Shown piece by piece: positions 1 through 12,700 of a stretch of 64,000 nucleotides of DNA. This DNA is from Cyprinodon diabolis. Taxonomy: Eukaryota; Chordata; Actinopteri; Cyprinodontiformes; Cyprinodontidae. Positions within the stretch are counted from its first letter, which is position 1; each line of letters begins with the position of its first letter. Made by a program: the position numbers and the translations under genes. Under the pieces are notes generated by a model. The model ran no database searches and was not told the DNA's origin. It saw nothing but the letters and a program-made list of their open reading frames with translations. The DNA is taken from the NCBI GenBank assembly GCA_030533445.1, contig CM060068.1, positions 31,915,510 through 31,979,509 of the forward strand, read 5' to 3'.

Positions 1-1719
1 AACAGAACCAAGACTGTGACAAGTTTTGCGTTAGGGTTAATCTGATTTCTTTTTCTCTTTGGGAAGTTAAAGTTTTGTTGTTTTTTTTTTACTAACCCTA
101 AAGAATTTGATCAAAATTAGAATTTTTATTTTTATTTTATATCACATAAATAATAGAGAGATTAAGAAACAACAAGTTACACCATAACACAGCAGAATGT
201 TTTTTTCAGGTCTTCATACCTTCAGATATAATAGTAGTGATAGTTATATGCGTCACAGAGTGGGTGAGAGCTAAAAAGTGATTTATTGTTGTTATTGTTA
301 TAAGTTGGAATTTTAAGGGATGAGATGGATTTTATAAATCTGGTCCCCTCAATAATCTCCTAATTTAGCCTGATTAATCCCGCCAAGAAGTTTTAACTAA
401 AGTGATTCAGACATTTCCTGATTATAACTAAAGACTTGACAGGTGTTTCTATTACTGAGGAGGTGTGGATGACCCTGCTAGGTGTGATTCTGTCTCCTAA
501 GAACTGTAATTGGTTGACAAAATACAAACAAAACAAGACAAGCACACTCCCACCTATCGATGAAGAGTGAATAATTAAGACTGGATTAAGAAATGTGTCT
601 CATGATGAGATTTAATATAATTATATTGTCTCTGATTATAAAAATGTGTAAAAACCTTTACGTCCTCATCATTATTTATATTTTTGTGTTTAATCACGAT
701 GCTGTCCATTTTACCTCTCCGTCTGTTTGGAATTAACATGGGCTCACCTGAAACATTTCACTGTGATGTCCTCCTTGTATAAAACAGATTGATTTCACAA
801 TAAAATAGAGAAAAAAGGTAAAGGAAACCCAACTGGATGGGTAGCTGTGTCTGCTTTCTGCAAACTTCTGTGTGCTTGAATAGAGGAGCGAAAGGTAAAT
901 TGGTTCCAGTATCAGGGTATAAAAGAAGCTGTCTTTTTCTATGAGAGTCTTTTTCTCAGATTTTATACACCAGCCTGCAAAGTGAAAAGCATGATATACA
1001 GCAATCATAAGCCAGAGAGGAGATGGCATCACTGGTCCAAATATCTAGATGACCGTTTAGGTCACTGGTCATCAACATGTACAGGTAAAATGTTCATACC
1101 TCATCTACATGTTCATTTAGAATGAATATTATTGTATCTTTTGCTTATCTTTGCTTTGTATATTCATGCATTTATTCTCCATCCATTTTTAAAAACCATT
1201 AAGAGCATTTTACACTGTATACATAATACTAAAATCCTTGTATATTCCTGTACATTTTCCACCATTTATTCATGATAATTTAATATTTTTCTACTTTTTA
1301 TTTCAATAAAATCACGTAATTAGAGGCATACTTTTAATCATTCCAGCTGCTGAAACAAATCATTTCCCCCTCTGCTAATGATAAATCTTCTCTTCAAAAT
1401 AATTTTATGTTTGTTAAAGAGACCTATTTGCTCATGTATGCCATTTAGGGGGTGGATGAGCCAAAGTATTCTTTGTTTCTGCCATCTTCTTAAAGGTATA
1501 GTGGAGGATTTTTGTGAATTTTTGAAAAGACCCACCTTCTCCACTTTAGGAAAAGAAATGCACATGCACCCTGTACCCGCTCCCAGAGGGTTCGCCTAAT
1601 AAACGTGTGTGAGGGAATGCATAAGCCCATTTATCCTCGTGCACGCTCTGTTTAAAAGTTGCTGTTTGCATCGCTCATAGAAGCTTACTTTCCAAAAGAA
1701 GATTTGCAATTTTCCCACT

Positions 1720-1863
1720 ATGTCAGACTCACCACCGCTAAGTGAAAATGGGGACGAGAACATAGGACTGCCTTACGTAAACATATCACCACCTATGACC
1801 ACTTATTTTAATGATCCACCCGGAAAAAGACTATATACCTTTAAAGCCAAAGCTTATGTGTGA
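1720..1863 (+). CDS. unrecognised small open frame, 47 codons
   Basis: The frame starts ATG TCA GAC and ends at TGA 1861-1863. The predicted 47-residue peptide is hydrophilic, proline-rich in the middle and basic near the C-terminus (PPGKRLYTFKAKAY), with no signal peptide or membrane segment. About 75 bases upstream is a TTTAAAAG box that could act as a TATA element. Composition looks more coding-like than the AT-rich intron around it. I do not recognise the protein. It could be a first exon, a micropeptide, a fragment of a repeat or retrocopy, or chance. Confidence 0.2.
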   Translation: MSDSPPLSENGDENIGLPYVNISPPMTTYFNDPPGKRLYTFKAKAYV

Positions 1864-4287
1864 ACGGCTTTTATCTTACTGAGATAGAATTACAATTAAA
1901 ATCTTAGAATTTGACAAATTTTAAGATTTCTTTTAAAATTAAATCCCTTGGAACTACTTTTAGTCTTGGGATCCCTTGTGAATACAGACCCTTGTGTTTA
2001 AGCATTTTTATTTTGGAGAATCTGACATCATACAAAATTTATCTAGTTTTTTTAACATTAGAGTAAAAAATCAATTGTTTTCAAGATAAATATCTTTTAC
2101 TTTTGAATTGGACTAAAAGTCTATGCACTTTTATGTGTCAAGCATCCCTAGTTCCTACCCTTAAAAAAAATAAAAAGCATGTACATATAGTAAGGTGGTA
2201 TCACTTTTACTTGATGACCTGCAGCGAGAGTAAAAACTTTATGACATGCTCCAAAAGTGAATCCCTATGTGATGATGCATCTGTGTGGGTGTGAATCTAT
2301 ATGTCTGCATGCATATGGCTTAGACATACTCTGTGCCCTGTTCGGCCTGCAGACATCAGCTCCTACGGTGCCAGTCCATCTGTGTTGAAATGAAAAGACT
2401 TCCTCTCCAGTGGATGACAGCTTATGGTATTCTGATCCAAAGCAGGAAATCAGAAGCATTCAGACACATTTGGCTCCTCCTGTCATCCTGCTGCTCAGAA
2501 ACCCTGAAAAGTCAAACTTTCCAACTAATCAAACTCAAGATGCATTTTTATTTAGATTTTTTTAGATCAACCCTAAGGAAATTATTAGTGGAGTGTGTGA
2601 AATGTCTTTTAATGATGCAACATCATTAGTAAGGCTGAAGCCCAGCTTGGCTTGTTTTTTGTAGTGCTGCTCCAGCTTACAGGGTCATCATTTGTTTGTA
2701 CACTAGCTCCATTAACAGGCATACTAATTAAACTAAATGAGCTTTGGTACATTACATTAGGATTTAAAAATGATCAGGGTCACTTTGCTCAGAAGAAGAG
2801 GTGGCCATTTCTCCAATGCATGCAGGGACTCACTCTAGGATTCAGGTTTCAGTGCAGGTTATTGAAAGGGACAGGCGTGCCCCAGAGTGCCACACGTGGG
2901 CACCGGTTGGTCAGAGGACAACAGAAGTTGGCAGAATCTAACCTTCCACAGCCCAGGCTTTCACTATACAGATAAATCACCACCCTGGATAAGCAATACC
3001 CTGCCAGGGCCTGCCCACACACTCACTTCTCTGTGTGCAAAGTGCAGACTGTGTGGAAACTGTGTGCATGCTATGTGTATGTGTGAAAAAAAAAGAAGAT
3101 ACATGCACACTTGTAAGTATTAATCCTTTTGCATATGTGCGTTCAGTGCCGTTTGCATGCACGTGTCTCTGCATGGTGGACGGAACAGCTGCCTCCGTAG
3201 GGAGGTCGGGTATTGTCAACAGGAACACAGACTTGCGTGTTTGTCTGTGAAAAACAAAGCAGTCTGTAGTATTCTTGAGAATCATGCCGGCCTGGCGTCA
3301 GGAAAGGAGAAAGTCCACAGCCCTTTGACACACGGTAATAGTTCAGCGGACATCTTCGCTGTAACCACAGCTGGAATATCACTCCACTGTGTCACTGTAT
3401 TAGTTTTTAACCAGAATGCCTGACACACTTTTAGTGCAGGAAGAGCAACCTCTTTTGATTTTGCCCCCCGCCATTTTCACAAGCGGCCACTCAGAGGGCA
3501 TGAGGGAGGAGAAGTGTTAGGGTGGAGGATGGGAGTGCCTCCAGCTTGCAATCCAGGTATCCATAAATAAATAACTGAGTGAAAGGAGAGTGTTACAGTG
3601 TGTCTGTGAGTGGATCATGCTCTTCTAGGGCAGCCTCCTCCATATTCATGCGTTTCCTTGGGGACGGCTGGTTAGGCTATTGTGGAAGAGTGAGGGTGAA
3701 AGAGAGAGAGAGCGGGAGAGAAGGGTGTGAGTGTGTCTGGGAGGAGTAGCTTCTGCTGAAGTCTGGCTGGTCCCCAAGGACCCAGGGGACATGCAACGGA
3801 GCAGGTGGACCGATGAGATGTGGGGTCCTCCGACAGGTACAGGAATGCCTAGCGGGCTTCCTTCCAAAGCACACAGGGACTCAGACTCTCCTTTTCCTGT
3901 TTTCCTGATAATTCCATGAATCTGTTTAAAAAGCAGTTACTGTGCCAGAGCTGGTGTGTTACGACACCAGCAGACTCCAGAAATCTGAAAAAGTGTTTGT
4001 TTTGTGAGGATACAGGTGACACCTTGTGCCTCTGTAAGGGGGGCGGGGCAAAGCAGACGAGGGACAAGCAAATGAATTAAAGTAGAGGTCAGTTCTCTTT
4101 GAAATCACACTTTTTTTAAGGGATTCTAACAGGCACATCCATTCAACCAAAAATGTTATACTGGAAACAGTGAGATTATACCTCTGGAATCTCATTACAG
4201 ATTAATTTAAAATCATGTTATAAAGAATCTATATCATAGCGAATGTTTTCAATACAAATATAAAGCTATATATTATATTTATATGTT

Positions 4288-5905
4288 TGGTGCTTTGCAA
4301 AAGTATCGACACCCCTTGGACTGTGTCACATTTTATTTTACTGGGATTTTATGCAAAAGAACACAAAATAGTGCATATATGTGAAGTGGAGAGAAACTCA
4401 TTTCTGTATTTCATAGTGGTTGTTCTTTTTTACCAATATTCTTGCCTTATAATTGCTATTGGAGACAGGGCAGGGTTCTCAGTTTCTTGCTCTTAACACA
4501 TGACATTTTGGTGTGGTTTCTTTTTTCGAACACAACCTAAAAGAACTGCTCATTGCCTTGATAGAAAGCAGGACAGTGGGTCATGATGAGAGAAGTCAGA
4601 AGACCATTCAATTTTGGCTCTGGTTGCTTGTTTTCTCTCATATCCTACATTTGTGCTACTTTAAATTCCTTCTGTGGAAACTTCTAGGTTTACCATGTAT
4701 TTACCTCCACGACTCTACACATGAACTCTGACTTGCTAACCTGGAGATGTTATAGAAAAGCACCCACACTGCATGATGCTGCCACCACTATAGCCGCTTT
4801 CATTCTGAAAACCCAGGTTTTTCAAAACCAGGTAGACCCGCCGACAATCGGCTTTGCGCTCTTATCCCATTTGAACAAAAAGCCGAGTTTGACCTCCTAC
4901 TAGCAAGCTGAGTGGCCACTGTCCCCGCATGCATGTCTCCGCGGATCTTAAGGAGCTGACAAATCCCTCCACCTTGTCAGTGCTGTGCCATATTTCTTGA
5001 ATAAAAGCAGAGTTGTTTGGGCTCGTTATCGAACACATGACTGGCATGATGTTGTAACATATGTACGATGCACTCAAAGGCATCACATAATTTAGTGGGT
5101 CAACCCGTCTCTGGTGTTCCCACTTCATGCCGATTAAAGCCCAGGCGATTTTAACGCGGGGCACTTGCCGAGTCGTTTGACCTGGGTAGACACGCGTCAG
5201 TGAGCTGTTCCCACTGCCACTCAAAGCCGATTGTGTACCAGGTTTAGATGTTTTTTTTCAGCCAGTGTGAAAGGGGTATAAGTTTCACCATGAAAATGGT
5301 GCCTTCAGAGTCTTTAGTTTTTGCTCACCCAGAGCTTTGTGAATGCAGGTCAGATAGTCTCATCTGAGGGCAGCACCTTCTTCAACATGTTTTCCTTTGC
5401 CTATGACTTGTTTCAAACAGTTTCCTCCTATAATTATTTTTGATAACACCAAGACCATGTTTGTGGATTGTTTAACTAATAGTGATTCTGTTGACAGATT
5501 ATTCTAGCTAAGTTATATTTTTCCTCAGGGTTACCCTCGGCGTCTTGCTTGCCTCTGTGATAAATGCACGGGCTGTGAGTTTAGGTTGACAGCCATGCTT
5601 TGGTAAGGGTAGGGTTGTACCATGCCCTCCTGTTTAGGATGATGGATGAAATTCTGAGGTTTTCAAAGCTTTTTCTAAGCCGACCCTGCTTTTCTGGTTG
5701 CACTAAAATGTATTAAGTGATATCTTAATAAAAAAAAGGCTAAATGTACTCCACACTTTTCAGATTTTTAAAACTCCCATTTATTTTTATTTCTTTCACT
5801 TCACATTAATGTGCTGCCTTGTATTTGACTCTTTCATTTAATGGTAATTAAATCCACTAAAGTTTGAGGTAATAATGTGACAAAATGAAAGTAAAGTGTT
5901 TTACT
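4288..5905 (-). mobile_element. Tc1/mariner-like remnant, interrupted by a nested element
   Basis: The left end (GGTGCTTTGCAAAAGTAT) matches the terminal inverted repeat of a fish Tc1-like family. The right end keeps the antisense counterpart, including TAATGTGACAAAATG near 5875. The motif GATGCTGCCACCACTA at about 4776 is the antisense of the transposase GGGSIM region, so the transposase ran on the minus strand. No frame is open. The copy is split by an insertion at 4789-5280; the flanks rejoin naturally across it. Confidence 0.65.
4789..5280. mobile_element. miniature inverted-repeat element nested in the Tc1 remnant
   Basis: About 0.49 kb with long imperfect inverted ends. The left end reads GCCGCTTTCATTCTGAAAA then AAAACCAGGTAGACC and ACAATCGGCTTTG. 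The reverse complement of the right end reads CCCCTTTCACACTGGCTGAA then AAACCTGGTACACAATCGG. TATA stands on both sides (4789-4792 and 5277-5280) and fits a target duplication, because the host Tc1 sequence continues across it. The interior has higher GC than its surroundings and a 120-codon minus-strand frame (4862-5224) resembling no protein I recognise. The superfamily is not assigned. Confidence 0.5.
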
Positions 5906-6867
5906 TTATGTTATTAGCTTTTATCTTTTGAAGAAATATTTTTCTTCAAAACTACAACTAAAAATCTGAAGTCCATCTTTTTGAAGATGTCGCCTTTTTT
6001 TTTAAAGCAGCAACAACCTGTGGTGAGAGTCAGCTGTTGTCAGACATGTTTTTGAGCTCATGTAGTGACCACAGAGCTGAGGGACTGCACATCCCTGCAG
6101 CTCAGTTTGGCTTTTTGAACTCACTCCTCACATTTACTAAATCACTATTTTTTTCAGTAGTTAATGACTCTGATCGGTAAAATGCCAAATTATTTGTTAA
6201 TATCACCTTATATCTTTATGATCTTTTCATTTGAATTACTTAAAACTGGCCCTAAAGGGGCAAAACAAATCATTGCAATGTTTGTTTTTTCCTTTTTAGC
6301 ATTGCACAACTTTTCCACTCCTTGTTATTCCATCCAGCAGAGTACATTTTAGACTGACCAACAATGCTGAACCAAAATATTCCACTTTTCATGCGTGATG
6401 AAACAAAAAGCAGGATGTTAGTGAGAAAAAAGTAATAGACCTCTCATTATTAGTCCTTATAAAGTTATGTTAAATCCTGTCAAAAAGCAGCTGTGAACTC
6501 TTGAATGGGACATAAAAATTGAACATGCGCAAACATGAACTTTGTTACTGAGCTCTTGAAACACAGCCACACCAATGACATAATCAGCTGGAGAAAAAGG
6601 ATGTGTTTATTGATGAATCTGCTTATCGAATGAGAGACCGAGCAGAATGAAGAGATTTAGATTTTTCTGCATTATATTGTAATCATGAAGTCAGAATGAA
6701 GTCAGAATATAAACATCTGCCTGATCTGTTCGGTGTCTGAGCCTAGAGTGTTTCCATTGTAAATCCTGGCTCCTTGCTTCACTTTTCCCCAGCAGACACA
6801 CTCCCTCATGTAGTCTAGCACAATTGCTAAATGCTGGTCCACTGCAAATAAAGAATCAGACTTCTTC

Positions 6868-7535
6868 AACATGTTTACATTTTGTCACATGATTGTGAAG
6901 TAGAAGGAAAACAAACATATTTCTAGATTTTATTTAGAAAAATGAACATTAAAAGCACAGTGTGCATTTGCATTAAGCCCCCCTGAGTCAATGTTAAGAT
7001 GAGTTGCAAGTTTTTTAAAATATGTTTTTAAATATGTTTCAACTTTGTGTAAATTTATCTTTGGAAAATTAGAGTCAGTAAGATTAGACAGAGAGCAACT
7101 CTAAACCGAACTTTTAAAGTTTTGTTGCAGACTCTGAATTAGATCTTAGTCCAGACTCTGGCTATATTTCCATGCTACGATTATTCTGTAATAAACCAAA
7201 GTTCACCTTCCTTGTCTCTGTATAAATACCAACCCCACAGTATGACGCTGTCATCATTGGTTTGTTCAGTTTCATGAGTTTTAGTAAGTTTTCTGTTACA
7301 GAGATACTATTTTCCATCAGATTAGAGCCTCCTGGACTATTATATTACCTCTCAGTACGTTTTTGCACAAGGCTTTTATTTAGCGGTATTAGATTACAGC
7401 AGCTGTGTTTTCTAAAAAAGGGCAAAAAAAATAGACTCTTTTCCTTTTTTTATCAAAATATGTTCTTCTTTCAATTCAAGTCTTTGAAGCTAACTTGAAA
7501 GTATTTAAGAAATGTTTTCAAAGGGTATGAATACT
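6868..7535 (-). mobile_element. degraded Tc1-like fragment
   Basis: Pieces typical of fish Tc1-like copies survive: ACATTTTGTCACATGATTG near 6878, AGCCCCCCTGAGTCAATG near 6976, the antisense transposase stretch around 7125-7180, and the end-like GGGTATGAATACTTATG near 7523. Internal parts are deleted and no coding frame survives. Boundaries are approximate. Confidence 0.45.
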
Positions 7536-8536
7536 TATGGGTTATTCTACTAGATGATCTATCATGACATCACAAATGTCTGCTTCTGGTCTAAATGCAC
7601 AGTTTTCACATCTGGTTTCCGCGCGATTTGCGAGCCCAGAGGGAGCAACGGAGTAAGAAAGAGAGAGAGGGTAGTATGAGTTTGTTTCATATCTGACCCG
7701 TGCGCTCATTTCCTGTACAGCTTCTGGTTGGTAGAAAGCCAAGAGTAACAGGTGATTTGTAATGGTGTGTGGGAGTGTGGCTTGGTATTTACATGGCTGC
7801 GTTTCTATCTCTGTGTGTTTCTCACACTGTACGGCTGTGCTGTACGGCTGAGCCTGTGTTTGACAGCTCATGCTTTTGGTGAAAGACAGCAAGACAGGAA
7901 GTGGATTGTGTGTGGCGGAGACAGTTCACAGGAGGGCCTGTCTGGCAGCCTGTGCTCCTCTTCTCAACTCTTTTAACTTGATCAGAGCTGTGCTTCCTTT
8001 CTCCCCACACCCCACCCCCCTCCTCACCTGTCCCACTAGAGCATAAACTCCTCTGGTAAATATATTTCACAGATATTACTCCTCCCCTTAAGTAAACAGA
8101 GACTGTCTTGTTGTCTCCCTGTAGTGTATCTCCTGCCTTTGGGTTCTGGGCTGGGTGTGTGCTGCAGTCATGTGTTTAGCGTTTAGTGAAAGGTGCTCTG
8201 TTCTGCAGCCAACTGTCCCAGGCAAAGCATGAAGTCCTCACCATCTAAGTCAACCCTTTGTCTCTTTTACACTTCACTGTGTCAAGACTAATTTTGACAA
8301 TAGGGGATAAAATTTAGACTGTTACTTTAAACATTTAGTGTAACTCTATTTACTGACTCTGAGTTTTCCTTTTTAGCAACGAAAAATCAACAAATTCACA
8401 CCTAATTTAGTGTCATGAACTAATCAGGCAAGTATTTGAATTACTGGACAAGAATGGGAGAAGAGACTGTATTCCTGCTGACCCAAAAGGCTTGAACTCA
8501 GCTGCTGCCTCACAGATACTCTTCTGCAGAGTCGTA

Positions 8537-8550
8537 CTGCCACCTACTGG
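8537..8550 (-). promoter_or_regulatory. CTCF-like motif in KLF12 intron
   Basis: CTGCCACCTACTGG is the reverse complement of a CCAGTAGGTGGCAG-type CTCF core. Motif match only. Confidence 0.3.
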
Positions 8551-9604
8551 CAAAGCTTTACCTCAGCTTCTCTCTGAACTACTGACCTGCCTTCTGTAGG
8601 TTTGCTACATATGCAATAGAAGATTGATGTCAATAAAAAGTGCTAACATCATATAAGAGGAACATAATTTGATACCTCTTCTAATCTCTTTTCCCTTAAA
8701 TACCCATTCCCAACATATATGTTTATTTCTGACATTTATTATTGTTTATAATTCTCTTTCCACAATGTATTCATTCTAGAAGAGGAAATTGAAAATATTT
8801 TTACATAAAACAATATTGGACTGACACTAAGCAGTTCAAATCAAAAAGCAGATGTAAATCAGTGCAACATACTACAGGATAATCAAACATACATTTAAAT
8901 TAAAAACTGAAATACTATAAAAAAAACTTAGGAAATGATTATTGTCATTGAAATAATTGAAAATTATTATGACTACTGATTTTTTTTTACTGTAAATGCA
9001 AAGTTTACTGTGTATTTAAGTACTTTAAATAAAACAGCTTGATCTCACAGCTGTTCTTTTCTCTGATTCATTGCTAATATTGGCCAATTTGATGTATTAT
9101 GTAAGACGTTTAGACATTAATTTGATAAAACTCTTGTTTTTAGGAGTACACCACCCTGTTTTACTGAACCTTTCTGCAGAACCAGATTTTTCTCTTGATC
9201 TCTGCATAGATATCATCTAAATTATTTATATTTTCATTCATGCCTATAAACAAGATTTTTGTTTTTGATGGTAAATGACACAATCATCTATTAAAAAATG
9301 GCTAGAAAGAAGGCAGTTATTTTGCAGTTTGCAGACTGTTGCAAACAGTAAGGTCGACATACCCAAGGGGACATCTGTTTTTTTTTTTTTTTTAACTTTT
9401 GTAACGTTTGCATTTAAAGATGGACTACATTCCTTTAATATTTCACCTTCTTGCATCATTTTAAACAGAAACATGTCCCTTGTCTTCATGAACTCAGGAA
9501 TCACCGCTGTGTAAGCTTTTACATCACAGTGCTGCTGCTCTTCTCATCACAGCGTTATAATTCTCTAAAGGGATTTTTTCTGATGAGTGTCATCTGTCTT
9601 ACAG

Positions 9605-9762
9605 CTCCATGTCGCCGTTCAGTATTGACAGCATCCGACGCCCTCGGAGGTCAGAGTCACCAGACTCAAAGAAGCGAAGAATCCACAGATGTGACTTTGA
9701 GGGCTGCAATAAAGTGTACACCAAAAGCTCCCATTTAAAAGCGCATCGGAGGACGCACACAG
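9605..9762 (+). CDS. klf12: KLF12 penultimate coding exon (finger 1)
   Basis: The acceptor is a pyrimidine-rich tract ending CTTACAG; the donor is ACACAG|GTCAGT. The 158-base exon starts with the last base of a split codon, then SMSPFSID, the basic linker and all of zinc finger 1 (C-x4-C-x12-H-x3-H). The ATG at 9609 is internal, not the start of translation. It ends after the first base of the Gly codon of the finger 1-2 linker. Confidence 0.95.
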
Positions 9763-12700
9763 GTCAGTCCACTCTGCTTTATGTTTTATATATATATGTA
9801 TATATTATTGAATAGTGTTGATTCTCCTCAGTTCTAAGATGCAGGGCTCCAGCTAACGATCATTTTGCAATTCGATTAATCCGTAAATTATTTTTTTGAT
9901 TAATCGATTAATAATCGGATAGCAAAATGTTCCATAAAGACGACTTTTTACAGGATTAAACTAGGTCAAACTCCACTTTTCCAATTGTGGAGTTCTGGAT
10001 AAAGTATATTAATAGACAAAAAAGTTTTTTTTTTTTTTTTATCTTAAATGCAAAATATTGATATATATTTTTTACATTTTTCTTGCAATTACTGCATGAA
10101 GTGGGTTGCTCTGTCAGCTAAAGGCATGTTGTAGAGTCTCTGTACTCCAGTTAATTAAAAATCGATTACTAAATTAGTTGGTGATTATTTCAATAATCAA
10201 TTAATCCGATTCATTGTTTCACCCCTACTAAGATTGGTGAGATTTAAATTATCTTAAAGTCATACGATGATGAAATCTTTACATCCTATTGTGGATTTAA
10301 AAATATTTGACTTATTACCAGTAAGGATACAAGATTTAATGGTCAGTTGAGCTTAAAGGGCAAAAAATCTAAGAAAAAAATGCACATCATACTAGCTCTT
10401 GTTGAGTGTTGACCTCGTTTGTATATAATAGTCCTCTCGTTAGAAGTATTTTCCATTTCTCTAAGTATATGAACTTTATTCTCAACATCATAAATCCATT
10501 GATTCTAAATAAGCTTTACTTTATTCAAGCTTGTTGAGATTTCTCCTAATAGACCTAATTGGAATTTTTTCCACTTTTTTTCAAAACAGGTCAACCATGC
10601 TATAAACTTATCTCTCCAATCCTAATGCTACATTATCAGAAAACACATTTAATAGAAAATAAATAGAAAAAAATAAAAAAAATTTTTAACATACTTTAAA
10701 TGCATCTCTGAATGTTTTCCCATCCTTAGACATTATTGCTGAGGATCAAATCACATACGCACTTTGATTTTTGTTTAGTGACTGATCAACACACATCCAC
10801 CTCAAGTTAATGGTATGTTTTATATATCTTTGCCTTTTTGAATAACAGCTCAAAGATGTTATATTATATATTTATACCCCAATAATGGGAAATCATTTAT
10901 TTCTAATAAGTAAAAGGTTCATCACATCCAAAAATTGAAGAAAAAATAAAATATACATTTAAGTACATTTATTTTGCAGATGATTTTAGGGATTCTATTA
11001 TTGGTTCAAAAAAAAGGAATTTGTAAAGAATACAATAAAACTGTTATCATGCAGTAACATGATATATTTTTTCTTAATTAATGAGCACACTTAAATTTCA
11101 TATTGTATTTACCGTATTTAGCAATAAATTATCCTTTTTGTTTTAAGCACACTTTAAATATGGGGTACCACTAAAAATGATGTATAAACCCCACAAACTA
11201 ATGGTGGATCAGTCTATTTAACCAAAGATTCAGACACAGATGCTGTTCTTTTTTTCTTCTTTGCGTTTTAAAGTTGCGGCAACTTCAACAAAAAGTGGGT
11301 CAGAGGAAGCTTGACTCGTAAATTATTCAAGTACAGTAGCTTGAGGCTTTAGAAAAGGTTCTTTAGAAATATTAGACACTCATTGGTAAAATGAGTACCT
11401 TTTTTAATTTGCTGACATTTTACCAAAAAACAAAAATGTGTTTTTTATGTTGGTCATTAAAACATTCTCATATAGAAATAACCTCAGATTGGCTCTGCCT
11501 GCATTTATCCAATGATAAATGATCCAAAGATGCCCTTTGAAACTTTTTGGACTATAGTGATATTTGCCTAAATAATGATATTATTTAAACAAATGAAGCA
11601 GGTTAAAAGCTATGCTACAAATAATAAAGGCCAATCGGATATAAGATAATATGTCGAAATTTTTTAGTTTTAATAAGCTTTTCCTAAAAAATCAAGGCAC
11701 ATTAGAAGTACCTCAAAAGTGAGTCACAATTGTTTAGTGTGTTATAAATGGTAATGAATAAAGTACACTGTTTATGCACAACATTATTAATCATTTATTA
11801 TTATTTAATCTTTGTGCTGATAAATGCACAATTTTATTATCTTTTTTGTTGTGTTTATTAGTCAGAATGTGGATATACAGTGAGGAAAATAAACTTTTTA
11901 ACACCTTGCTATTTTGCAAGTTCTCCTATTTAGAAATCATGGTGGGGTCTGAAATTGTCATCATAGTTGAATGTCCACAGTGAGAGACATATTCTAAAAC
12001 AATATCCAGAAATCAGAATAAATTATTTTGAACTATTTATTTGTATGATACAGCTACAAATAAGTATTTGAACACTGGAGAAAATGAATGTTAATATTTG
12101 GTACTGTAGCCTTTGTTTGCAATTACAGAGGTCAAACGTTTCCTGTAGTTTTTCACCAAGTTTGCACACACTGCAGGAGGGATTTTGACCCACTGAAGAT
12201 GTAATTGAGCTTGATAATGACTTGATAGGGTGAGTTCATCACCAAAACAGCAGCTCTGTTTTCTGAGGTTGGTATCCATCGAAACTGGTCTAAGGAGGAA
12301 GCAATCTGTGAAAGATGTCAGAGTGGAGTAGGCCCTCATAGAGTTCTTGGCTTTGGGTGCCTAATTTTTACTGCACATTCAAATTAGTTTTAGTTGTGGT
12401 ATTGTAGCTCAAATCTCCCAATTTAAATCTTGCAATATGCCTAACAAGAGTTTGTTTTTCCATCTAAAATATAAAACTTGTTGAGTTAAAAATAGTGAAA
12501 GCAGTGAAAAGATCCCAAACTGTGAGTTATTATTTCACATAGAAAAAAAAAACGTAGAATGTCTTTGTGTAACATTGGCTTTAGGCCTGTTTAAATATAC
12601 AGACCAAAACTTTTCATACAACGTGCAGATTTGAATGAAAAATTATTTTCACTTGACCAACAGGACAGAAAACAAGGCAGGGAAAGCAAAACTAATGGGA

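Larger units (their letters stand above)
1..9604 (+). other. KLF12 intron, partial
   Basis: This stretch precedes the first KLF12 exon in the window and ends with a pyrimidine-rich tract and AG at 9603-9604. I found no earlier KLF12 exon in it; the acidic serine/aspartate block and the CtBP-binding motif expected upstream are not visible, so the intron probably extends past the left edge. It contains Tc1-type remnants (4288-5905, 6868-7535), a small open frame (1720-1863) and a CTCF-like motif (8537-8550). Stretches 2600-3650 and 7550-8250 show no recognised repeat and are of balanced composition. The rest is AT-rich with nothing recognisable. Confidence 0.7.

Noticed and set aside
1..9604. 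Search for upstream KLF12 exons
   Set aside because: No splice-bounded frame resembles the known N-terminal or acidic regions of KLF12; they presumably lie outside the window.
9451..9738. 95-codon frame crossing the KLF12 exon start
   Set aside because: Wrong frame and it crosses a clear splice acceptor.
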